NCBI GenBank assembly: GCA_000708835.1
Contig: DF237452.1
Span: forward strand, 39,317-67,855
DNA length: 28,539 bases
Direction of reading: 5' to 3'
Origin: Klebsormidium nitens
Lineage: Eukaryota > Streptophyta > Klebsormidiophyceae > Klebsormidiales > Klebsormidiaceae
This document shows positions 20,385 to 28,539 of the stretch, piece by piece (the stretch's first letter is position 1; every line of letters begins with the position of its first letter). Under the pieces are notes generated by a model. It was not told the origin of the DNA. It made no database searches and saw only the letters and a program-made list of their open reading frames with translations. Both the position numbers and the translations under genes were made by a program.

Positions 20385-22729
20385 CTCGCCAGTTTCTGAT
20401 TGAAAAGCAGCACGAAAAAGACCGCTGCCGCTATCGACTGCTCTTTCAGCGCCTTTCTAGTATTTCTGGTGTGGCCACCTCAAGTGAACGTCTGTTCAAT
20501 GCATGCACTTTTTATGCATATCACTCGCAAGGGATTATGCTGCAGGACGCATTTATCCAAGTCTCCATGCACCATGGTGAAAAACAACTCAGAACGCCTT
20601 CTCTTTGTCCTGTTTGGTCCGCCTTTCTTCCAAGCCAATCCTGGTATCATGCGGAGGTTGGTGGTTCACGAACCTATTGGACGCTGACAGCCGTCCGATG
20701 AACATTCTCAGTGACTTTGAACGGCCCCCGCGGCGGCTCAATATTGGTAAGGCTTCTCCGGCGAGAAGTTGGAAACGGTTAGAGTACTGCTAAAAGGAGT
20801 GCCTCTCTAGTTCCCAGCTTTTGCTGCAAAGGTCCTATACAGGCTCAGGTTCAACTTCATGACGACGACGTCTCGTCCAAAGCTGGCGTTCTTTACGTTT
20901 GAAAGGGCACAACGTAAGTGACTCACCAAGTAGAAGTTAGGTCAGAGTCTAGAGAGCTTCTTTGGGCGTCCTGAGTTGCTGTTCCAGCTTCAGTATCTGC
21001 TTCACAGGACATTTCCTACGCAGTCCCACGAAGAGGGTTTTCAGGAGACTCCCCCCTCATCAGACGAATTAGTTTATCCTTCCACCTGCGCAGTAATCAG
21101 GAAGAGAAGCAAAGGGGTTAACGGGAGCGAAGCACATTTTTGCTGCTCTGGAACACCTCGGTAGGGTTGTCTTTGGCCACGAGAAGCGGCCCCTTGATTG
21201 AGCAATGCCGCGACGGAGGTACCAGCCCGTGGGTCCGAACGAGAGGTTGCCGGACGTTGGGGCGCAGCGGTACATTGTGAAGCGCAGCAAGCGCTGCAAT
21301 TATGCAATGAGCATCACAAAGGTGCGAGCGCACGGATTTCTAGAGATTATACATTTTCTCCCCCACCCTAATCCCCCTAACTAACCCCACCCGTTCGAGA
21401 ATTAAAATCTGAGCTTCTTATAAGTAAGCTGGAGACAAATGGACGGCGAAAAAGACTCGGGGGTTTTCCTTCGACTTCTTTCCACCGTCGTCTTTTCTGT
21501 CCGAATTCAAGCTCTATCTTTTGCCTCTATATTTCTCTTCAACTTTCTGTCTCTCCCATTATTCTCCAGTTGTTTTCTTGATCTGTTGGCAGGCAAAAAC
21601 TAATTCAGTCTCTGGAAGCCGCAAGCTAAGGTGAGTTAGATCAGGTTTACTTTATTCTCGATTCACAACAATTAATACTTTGCCATTTACTGGAGTGCAT
21701 CCGGTGGCAGTCGCTGCCTCTGCACTTGGGCGCACCATATCTTTGCGAGCTTCCTTATTCTAACTAGAAGGACCACGCTCCTCTTTCTGGAACTTCAGCA
21801 ACCCAGAGTGAAATCTGGGTTTCTTCCTGCATCGACCTTCCTTCTCCTCAACGATCAAATCACCATGGTCAGCCCTGCTTGCCAGCTTTTTCCTAGTGAA
21901 GATTGAAGGAGTTTGAGCCACGTTTCATCAACTTTGGATGTGGCAAGATCAAATACCCGTTCTTGAAAAGAGCACTGCAGTGCAAGTCCATCTTTTTGCT
22001 GTGATGAATGCCACACGAGTGTCCTCAATAACAGGGCTGTGGTTGGAATAGAACAGACCATGCGTTTGGCGAGCAGCGACTTCATTGTGTTTGGATCGAG
22101 TGATAACTCTTGACAGAGTTCTGATATACTTATCATATTCTGTCGTGGTCAGATTGGCAAAGGCGCAAGGAATGCACGCAGACAGAGTTTCATCTCCATC
22201 TCTACTCCTTCTCCTCTCCCTTATCTTCTCTGTTGTCTTTCTTAATGTCTCATATTGTTCGATTAACAAGGCTGCAGATGTCAGCCTTTCCCTTTGATGA
22301 TATTGTTGAAGTTTGCAGCCTCGGAATCTCTTGTAACAATCGAGCGGTCCCCAACTTTTTAAGATGTCAGTGGCTTGCAGGCTAAACAGGGTGACCAAAA
22401 AAGGACTGTCGAGAAGCATCTTTTTGTTGCGTGTGTCAGCTTTTCATACTCGCCGCCAACATCAATCTGAAACGGCTCTCAGAGCATAAAGTCTCTCAAA
22501 ATTTGCACCCTGATTGGCAGGCGCAAGAATCAGTAGCCTTTTCACAAACCCTGCCAAAAAGGTTCAAGGAGTTCTCGTAATTCGATCAAACCCAACGATG
22601 CTTCCCAATCCGCAAATCCTGTCGACTTCCGATGAACAAAGTGAAGCCTAAAAAAGGAACATATACACTAGTTACCTTCGAACAGACACGGAGCAGTCTT
22701 ACAGAATCATCTGGCGGGGAAAACTAAGC
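20385..22729. other. Divergent intergenic and leader region
   Basis: This separates the leftward two-domain gene from the rightward small gene. It holds the promoter of the former (no clear TATA seen), a 59-codon plus-strand frame starting at 21205 (basic, MPRRRYQPVGPNERLPDVG...) followed by a weak GTGCGAG donor, the promoter-like and leader region at 21340-21630, and the first intron of the small gene. Minus-strand frames within 21855-22419 read protein-like in short parts but match nothing I know and lie inside that intron. Confidence 0.4.
21340..21630 (+). promoter_or_regulatory. Putative promoter and pyrimidine-rich 5' leader of the small gene
   Basis: A CTTATAAG TATA-like element (about 21417-21424) is followed by a long C/T-rich stretch (about 21466-21570), typical of plant leaders, and by a consensus donor CTAAG|GTGAGT at 21630/21631. 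The downstream coding exon could be joined through an acceptor at 22704 (CTTACAG), making this a 5' untranslated exon with an intron of about 1.07 kb. A 55-codon frame starting at 21441 would then be an upstream ORF. Confidence 0.45.
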
Positions 22730-24700
22730 ATGGCTCTCTTCTTGTTGCAGCACCCAGACCCGATTGGCGAGTCTCTCGCGCAAGAGGCCTGGTTGGAATC
22801 GTTTGAGGGGTACGGCCCGCCCGGAATGGCCAAGCCGACAAAGTTTTTAGGGCTTCAGGTGAGGGTTCCGCAGGCCTTTGAGCATCACTACATGTGGAGG
22901 GCTAGCTAAATTGCAGAATCAGAATAGGTCCACTGAAGAGAGATAATGATAACAGAAGGAACGACACCTATATGCCTAGTCTTGCAGCACCTAGCAGGTA
23001 GGTGTTCTGCAGGCCAATTGCTTATAGAGAGGGTTAAGAAGATTGCATTCGAAACAGGCCAAGCGATGACGAGTGTAAGGTTATTCTTGCGGCACCTACC
23101 AAGCAGCGAGGGTTCCGCAGGCCACTCGTTTGTCACAGAGGGTTAGCTAAATCGCATTTCGAACAGAACAGAACAGAAGGGTTGACAGCAGTATGTTTAC
23201 TTCTGCGGCACCTAGTTAGATGTTCAGGGTTGATCACAGGAGCACGAGTTGGCAGGGGGACGAATGAAAGGCGAAGCGCTGCCGTTTCCTTTTTCAACCG
23301 AAACCCGACAGAGCGGAAGAAAGGAGAACAGGGACTCCAGGCAGATTCTCTAGGGGCCCCCCTTCCATTTTAAGCCCTTCGATTGACGATCATTGGGGAA
23401 TCTGATCAGCCCAGACCGTCGATCCTAGGGGGTAATGGCTAGGTGGGGTCCCATACGTCGGCTTGGTAATCCACGTCATCCCCTCTTCCTGTCTAAGTTG
23501 ACACGCAGATTGTCATCAATGATGACGTATCCTGTTCCTGCTCGTCTCCAGGTGTGGCCCCCACCGTTTGCGGCGGCGCTAAGTCCAATCGGAAAAGAGA
23601 TCGGGACGGTCGGAAAGGTACGTTCCTCACCAGGTTCTGTGTGCTAGGCACAAGACGCGTGCTTATGCGCGCAACTGCCAGTTGATTGGTCCTTTCGTGC
23701 CTTCAACGGCGAAGTGTTCGAAGCACGTTCTTTGGCGATGATAGGACGCTGGTCGTAAGTGTCAACCGGTAACTCGTCTGCTGCGATTGTCGAGGGAAGC
23801 TTGCGCGCTCGTCACTTATCAGTGCGGTATTCACAAATCGCCCAGGTCCATTCTGCTTCGGTGCTTCATCCTTGAACTTAAGAGAACAGAAAATGGAAGT
23901 CGGCGCCCGGTTCACTTGTTCTTACTGGTCCAGCGTCAATCTTGAACGGCGACAAATGAAGCATCGGACCTGTCACCTTCGGCGGTTGCCCGAGATGCTC
24001 CGTCTTTAGCCGCGTGCTTCGAAATTTGGAGCGAAAACTTACCTTGAGGTCGCCTATCCCCAGCCGGAAGAGTTTTGCGGCACCAAACCCTCAGTTTCAG
24101 GAGACACGATCTGGTGTCGTCTCGTCGAGGCAACAACATCTGCTAGTATTGTTAAGCAGCCCGTTTCTAAGCGGTCCGATGTTAGAAAAGAAAAGAGCGC
24201 GATCCTCATTGTAAGGGTTTCAAGTACAAGGGCACGTCATAGTTCCTGAGTGCAAATCTTCGAACTTGAGATGTGAGCTGATTGACAGGATACTCACTTC
24301 CGGCAAATGGGAGAAGAGCAGTGGTCTGATTGTTGATTCTGCCAATTCTTTGCCTGTAAAGTCAAGTTTCTCCGACAGGCTGAGCCAGCGCTTGTCTACT
24401 AGCGAACCCGCCCACGAAACGAGAGGCACCGCCAGCTCATTACGAGGTACCGCCACATTTGAAACGTCAGATGTTTGCGGTAAAAGAAGTACCTTTCTGA
24501 ATACCTCCCAATCTGACAGGTGCAAATGGCTGGACACAAGATTGTCTACGAAGTGAGTTTAGCTTCTCCGATTGTAGTCCGTTTCTAGTCGTCATCCGTA
24601 CATCCACGCCTGTTTTCCTACCCTACAGGTCGTTTTAAAATTCAGCGAACTTATCGAAGCGGGGCTCCCGGGGGGCGGCCGGCGCGACGAGGACGAGTAG
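22730..24700 (+). CDS. Small unrecognised protein, four coding exons, acidic C-terminus
   Basis: Exons 22730-22858, 23552-23617, 24520-24552 and 24629-24700, all joined in phase 0 with good acceptors (TCTCCAG, TGACAG, CCCTACAG) and donors (CAG|GTGAGG, AAG|GTACG, GAA|GTGAGT); stop TAG at 24698. The product is 99 residues: a Pro/Gly-rich start (ESFEGYGPPGMAKPTKFLGL), VWPPPFAAALSPIGKEIGTV, then VQMAGHKIVYE plus VVLKFSELIEAGLPGG and an acidic tail. The start at 22730 has a good context (A at -3, G at +4), but a strong acceptor (TTCTTGTTGCAG) lies between it and 22751, so the true first coding exon may be upstream (for example the frame at 21205, also phase 0 compatible). MAGHK recalls the N-terminus of plant COX5C, but the rest does not fit. 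I do not recognise the family; exon structure is more secure than identity. Confidence 0.6.
22740..23240 (+). repeat. Downstream copies of the small gene's first coding exon with its body deleted
   Basis: The exon edges are TTCTTGTTGCAG|CACC at 22751 and CAG|GTGAGGGTTCCGCAGGCC at 22858. In the following intron these edges recur nearly fused: TCTTGCAGCACCTAGCAGGTAGGTGTTCTGCAGGCC (about 22979-23014), TTCTTGCGGCACCTACC..GAGGGTTCCGCAGGCC (about 23084-23122) and CTTCTGCGGCACCTAG (about 23199-23215). Flanks GAGGGTTAGCTAAAT.GCA also repeat. Unit length is about 110 bp. Confidence 0.75.
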
Positions 24701-26212
24701 CAGGGTCGGTCACTTTGTACGGAGGAATAAGGGCCGGTCAGTCACTAGTGTAGCAGCACAAAGTGTACAATGGCTAGAAAGCGTTTCGCTTAGATCGTGG
24801 CTTGACTCTAGGCTCGTGAGTCGAGAGGCTCGCAAGAGGGGGGCGCAAGGGGCGCTTTCCTCAAGTAGATTGTAGAGTCGCTTAACACAGAAAAGCTGCA
24901 GGATCAACTCGGAAGGTAGACTTAGCCCGCTTGATCACGCGTTCGGGCTCAATTGTTTGTGCATCTTCAATTGTCGTTGTTTGCAAGGATGGCCTCTGGA
25001 TGTTCCCTTGTAAGCCCGTCGCGTCGATTCAAAATCATGACCAATCATCATTGCGCGCGCCGCGTGACGCACATGAGCGAGCATTTGACTCATGCTGGCA
25101 CGTCAGCCGCCAGCCGCTTGTATGTTCCGATGTTGTTGTGATGAAATCATGTTGAGCTATGGTCGGATATAGACTGCCTTCACGAGCGGCTTCCAGTGTA
25201 CTGGCTGGGCGGCACCGTATATGCGCGCGCAGGCGGCGGGCCAGGTCCGCCGCACATGCATGCACTGGTGCCGCGGCCGTGAAGCATCATTCATTTTGAT
25301 ACGCGCGGTTGAAGTTACTGGTTATGTACGTGTTGAACATATACCTTGCATTACTTGCAACCTGGCGTCAATTGAGCGTTTGATCACGTATCTACATGTA
25401 CGTGCCGATATATCATGTCATGCACCCTACACGCTAGATGAAAATCGCGGACCCGTCGCGGCTTGGGCGCTCAAAAAGGGCAGGCCGAGAGCTCTCTGGC
25501 CTCATGGCCGGAGGTCATGTTGCCCTTGCTACATAAGATAGGCAATGACTATGTTTCGCCCTCAGTAGTGATAGTTGAAGCTAGGTAGCCGGATCGGATT
25601 GATATAATCAGAAACTTGCTTGAGCATAGACTCACGGCCGGCATGCATGGTAATTGTGCTAGATGGTCGCTCTTGCCCCGGAGACGTACCGGCGGTTCAG
25701 GGTGCGCCGTTTAATCCTCCGTTCAAAGCTGACTCGTCAATACCTAGTGGCAACATGGGAATGCGCACTGAGACTGTCATCATCATCGCGTCACGGTTCA
25801 ACTTCAATGCGCGTGACAGGAGACCGGGCTATATTATGCGGGCAGCTCTGAGCGCAAGCGAGCCAATGAAATTAAGATGGTCTAGTGGCCTTCAGCGCGT
25901 CGCAGTTGCGTAACAGGCGCGCAGCCGCACTGCTTTTGAACGCGAGCGAAACCCCGAACCCCAGAACCCCGGCTTTACAAAACCCCTCCCCTCTAGCAGC
26001 GCCGGCGCGCGGCGCGCCGGCCCGTCCGACTCGGATCCGGGTGCACGCGCGGGCGCCCATGCAGCCGACTTTGCCCGCGTCACGGTCGAGACAAGAATAC
26101 CTGGTAGCGTATACCTGGTACGATACCCAAAGCTGAGGCACTCTGACATCCTGTGAAGAAAGCATTCGAGGTTCTCCGCTAGCTAGGCGTCTGGCAAACC
26201 CGAGTTTGCGTC
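24701..26212. other. Intergenic region
   Basis: No gene, transposon or RNA gene is supportable here. It holds the 3' region of the small gene and the upstream region of the F-box gene. The stretch 25,980-26,060 is very GC-rich with a perfect palindrome. Confidence 0.4.
26001..26021. repeat. Perfect GC palindrome upstream of F-box gene
   Basis: GCCGGCGCGC, G, GCGCGCCGGC: 10-bp perfect arms around one base, all G/C, about 190 bp before the F-box start codon. It could be a promoter-proximal protein-binding site or a CpG-rich core; no function is shown. Confidence 0.85.
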
Positions 26213-27772
26213 ATGGAGACCCATAAAACCAGCTGCAAGAATCAAAGTTGGAGTAACGATATGGCGCATCCGGAGAGAACCTGCCACTTAGACCGTCTCC
26301 CACCTGTTGTACTTCAGGACATCCTTCATAGGGCCGCTTGCCGTCGGGATCCCAAGGATGACAGATACATGGCCATTGAGGAGAAGGATTCGTCCGTCAA
26401 TCCCTGGATGAAATGGGCGCAAGTCACACAGCTATGCAACTTACAGACCGTTTCCAAGCACTTTCATCAAGTAGCTTCTACCGTTCAGAACCTGCAGTGT
26501 AGGATCAGTCCCTTCACCTTCAAGAGCGATTTGAGTAAACTTGCTGGATTCTTGGAGAAAGCTAGGTGTGCAAAGGGCCTCAGAATCGTACTCAGACGCA
26601 GAGACGCGGACTCCCTCAGTGCCGCAGAGTTGTGGAGAGTCAACTGGGGCGTTCCTTTGCAGCCTTCGGACCTCTTTGACAAAAATTCTGAGGTGTTTCA
26701 GAACTTGTTCCTTCAGGCTCCTTGTCTTGAGCAGTTTTCCGTAATCTGGGATGTTTCTTCGAGGCCCCCTGGGGTTCTGGGTCCGGAGAAGGAGGAAAGC
26801 TTAGGAGCAGAGCTAAGCGCCAACATGCTCAGAGCCCTCGCCGCAAATTGCCCGCAGCTGAAGTCCCTCACATTAGCCAACCAGCGCTTTCAATACAGTA
26901 TCAATCAGTCCCTGCGGTTTCCCTACCTGGCAGCGACCTGGAACTTAGGCTCAGTGTGCACGCCGTTCGTCCGACTGAAAAGGCTGACCATACAGTTGGC
27001 TGCGCAGGATGCTCAAGCAATGTCAACCCTCGTGAGAATGTGTCCAGTTCTGCAAGAGCTGAAAATCGTTCACTTGAGCACTCCTTCTGACGTCGATGGA
27101 AAGTCCAACCGCTTACAGTTGGAGGCAGAGAGGCTGGAGGTGTTGGATATACGCCTTTTCTGTGATAGTACGTTGCTAGACATCCGCACGCCAAAGCTAC
27201 ACAAATTGGCACTCTGGACGGGTTTCGGGCTCCAGGCACCCGTTGTGATTGATGCACCCAGCTTGAGGGTTCTGGAAATTGATGGTTCGGTTAAAGTAAC
27301 CGCCTTAGCACACTGGAAGCTGGAGCGCCTTGTGGTCCGAGTAAACGGAGATAACCGCTGCGTATGGGACTGCAACGGTTCTCTCCATGAGGCCGTTCAA
27401 AGTTGCCTAGGCTTGACTTGTCTGATCTTTGATACGGACGAGGCTGTCATCGGGACTGCGCCTGTCCTTATCAAAGGGCTTGGACTAGAGCTAGAACACT
27501 TAGAGGTTCCCAGTGAGGCGTTGCTGGACACGTGTCGAGAGATAAGAGGGCCAGTAAAGCTGCCGGAGCTGAAGAAGCTGACGGTCTCATTCCATCCCAA
27601 TTGGGGGTGTGACGTCGTAGAGAGCAACACTCTGGAACTTGTTCAATTGGTTGAAGGTTTTCCGAAGTTGGACAATTTGAGGTTGAGGTGTAGCGGAAGC
27701 TTCACAGCAAGGTCTGTTAACGCATTGCTAGCGCTTCGGGACAGACGTCCTGCGCTTGGATTGATCTTGTAG
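26213..27772 (+). CDS. F-box/LRR-like protein, intronless
   Basis: A single 519-codon open frame. An F-box-like N-terminus begins LDRLPPVVLQDILHRAA (26-42) and resumes at LCNLQTVSKHFHQVAS (75-89), with an insertion of about 30 residues between the two conserved halves; this is longer than a standard 45-residue F-box. The remaining 420 residues hold irregular leucine-rich repeats (LKSLTLANQRF, FVRLKRLTIQLA, CPVLQELKIVHL, LEVLDIRLF, TPKLHKLALW, APSLRVLEI, LPELKKLTVSF, FPKLDNLRLRC), similar to plant F-box/LRR proteins without the FBD C-terminus. By family, such proteins bind SKP1 of an SCF ubiquitin ligase through the F-box and a substrate through the repeats. The start at 26213 precedes the F-box by 25 residues; an in-frame M at codon 17 is the alternative. 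Lack of introns contrasts with its neighbours and fits the expanding, retro-duplicated nature of F-box families. The substrate is unknown. Confidence 0.85.
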   Translation: METHKTSCKNQSWSNDMAHPERTCHLDRLPPVVLQDILHRAACRRDPKDDRYMAIEEKDSSVNPWMKWAQVTQLCNLQTVSKHFHQVASTVQNLQCRISPFTFKSDLSKLAGFLEKARCAKGLRIVLRRRDADSLSAAELWRVNWGVPLQPSDLFDKNSEVFQNLFLQAPCLEQFSVIWDVSSRPPGVLGPEKEESLGAELSANMLRALAANCPQLKSLTLANQRFQYSINQSLRFPYLAATWNLGSVCTPFVRLKRLTIQLAAQDAQAMSTLVRMCPVLQELKIVHLSTPSDVDGKSNRLQLEAERLEVLDIRLFCDSTLLDIRTPKLHKLALWTGFGLQAPVVIDAPSLRVLEIDGSVKVTALAHWKLERLVVRVNGDNRCVWDCNGSLHEAVQSCLGLTCLIFDTDEAVIGTAPVLIKGLGLELEHLEVPSEALLDTCREIRGPVKLPELKKLTVSFHPNWGCDVVESNTLELVQLVEGFPKLDNLRLRCSGSFTARSVNALLALRDRRPALGLIL

Positions 27773-28539
27773 AGGAACCTGCTCTTACCTCATTTGAAAG
27801 TCAGACGGCTCCAGCTCTAAAGGAACAAACTGGAGAGTAGAAGTTAGGGACATATTCCAAAATTCAGATACCAAATGTTTTTGGGCATAACATTTGGTAG
27901 ATGGTTTACATGCAAGAATGAACCTGATCGGGGAAAGACCGTCATATGAACGGATCGTGATAGGTTTACTCCTCTGCATATAAAAAGGTAGTTGCCTGTG
28001 AGAACTCTCTGGTGGCACCTCTACGTCCGTCTTTTTGTAGACCGTCGAATGGCTTGCACTGCAGAGCCGTTCATCAATATGGTGTCAGGCCGGCATCATC
28101 ATGGTACTCAATGAAGCTTTACCTATGTAGCTTGCATCTGAACAGTGCCACGGTGTCCTCAGAAGTTACACAAAAACTATCTCGGTTGTAGCAGATGTGT
28201 TCCCGCTTTTGAAACATCATTGACTTCCATCTTGATATCAAGTTCGTGTCAAGTGGAGGGAGTAAAACGAATAGTCTCCAATCGAACGGGTTTTGTGAAT
28301 GTCTGCTACAGGCTAGGCTACTGCAGAATCTCCGCTCAAACCATCGGCCATCGGGGCAGCAATTCCACATGCCATGATCTAGCTGCGCATTTTGAATGTG
28401 GCTATAACATTGTAAACCTTAGTGCATCACGCCGGCCGGGACTAAAAGTAAGGTAGCTTCAATCAAGTAACTTCAGCTATACACCCGGGTCAACAAGTTT
28501 TGTAACCAAACCCGGATGACGTGGCAACTCCGACGGGTT
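27773..28539. other. Downstream region, no gene seen
   Basis: It begins with the 3' region of the F-box gene. A TATAAAAA at 27979-27986 is followed by a C/T-rich stretch and could be a promoter for a rightward gene beyond the window, but no coding exon is recognisable before the end. Confidence 0.35.
27870..27900 (+). repeat. Perfect 11-bp stem-loop after the F-box gene
   Basis: TACCAAATGTT, 9-nt loop, AACATTTGGTA. It lies 98 bp after the F-box stop codon, so it is probably in the 3' untranslated region of the mRNA, or is a small foldback remnant. Confidence 0.8.

Noticed and set aside
20276-20701. Plus-strand frame with TSSERLFNA, resembling the SERLFS motif of hAT transposase dimerisation domains
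   Set aside because: Only a handful of residues match, with no flanking transposase sequence, and the frame overlaps the first exon of the two-domain gene antisense.
21949-22419. 156-codon minus-strand frame and an overlapping frame at 21855-22136
   Set aside because: Some protein-like stretches, but no family match, no splice-consistent partners, and it lies inside the presumed first intron of the small gene.
24520-24700. MAGHK start and an ELIEAG end suggesting cytochrome c oxidase subunit 5C
   Set aside because: The central transmembrane part of COX5C is absent and only 76 bp of intron separate the two exons, so it cannot be hidden there.
26-28539. Search for CRISPR arrays, bacterial operons, riboswitches or phage genes
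   Set aside because: The repeats are irregular in length, not spacer-separated, and track exon edges; the coding style is eukaryotic.

Overview
The window looks like nuclear DNA from a streptophyte (green-lineage) organism with roughly balanced base composition, plausibly a charophyte alga such as Klebsormidium or an early land plant. Reasons: genes are split by 76 bp to 2.2 kb GT-AG introns, one gene is a plant-type non-specific phospholipase C, one is an intronless F-box/LRR-like gene, and there are no ribosome-binding sites or operons. The species is inference.

Layout: 1-2801 holds no gene I can support and is rich in degenerate GGTACC/TACGGTAC sequence. On the minus strand, 2802-11969 is an eight-exon non-specific phospholipase C gene (NPC, 542 residues as modelled). 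Just upstream of its start codon, on the plus strand, lies the 5'-truncated end of a LINE-type reverse transcriptase with a hexamer-repeat tail (about 12073-12658). Also on the minus strand, 13598-20384 is best modelled as one six-exon gene for an N-terminally anchored or targeted protein with two tandem NTF2/SnoaL-like domains (478 residues). Divergent from it on the plus strand is a small gene with coding exons between 22730 and 24700 (99 residues, not recognised) and a pyrimidine-rich leader and promoter-like region at 21340-21630. At 26213-27772 (plus) is a 519-residue F-box gene without introns. The rest is intergenic.

The most striking feature is structural. Introns of all three split genes carry tandem, decaying copies of the adjacent exon edge, consisting of splice site plus the first or last tens of bases of the exon. 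Copies of exon 5' ends lie in the preceding intron; copies of exon 3' ends lie in the following intron. The best cases are NPC exon 7 (about eight copies in intron 6), NPC exon 6 (four copies), NPC exon 2 (three), NPC exon 4 donor (two), the A2 exon of the two-domain gene (about seven) and the first coding exon of the small gene (three copies that kept both exon edges but lost the body). In two places the copies stay in frame (NPC exon 4: 84 and 189 nt; exon C1: 135 nt) and could provide alternative splice sites. This suggests introns here grow by repeated tandem duplication across exon-intron junctions.

All gene models were built by eye from open frames, splice consensus, phase and family resemblance; no alignment or transcript data were used.
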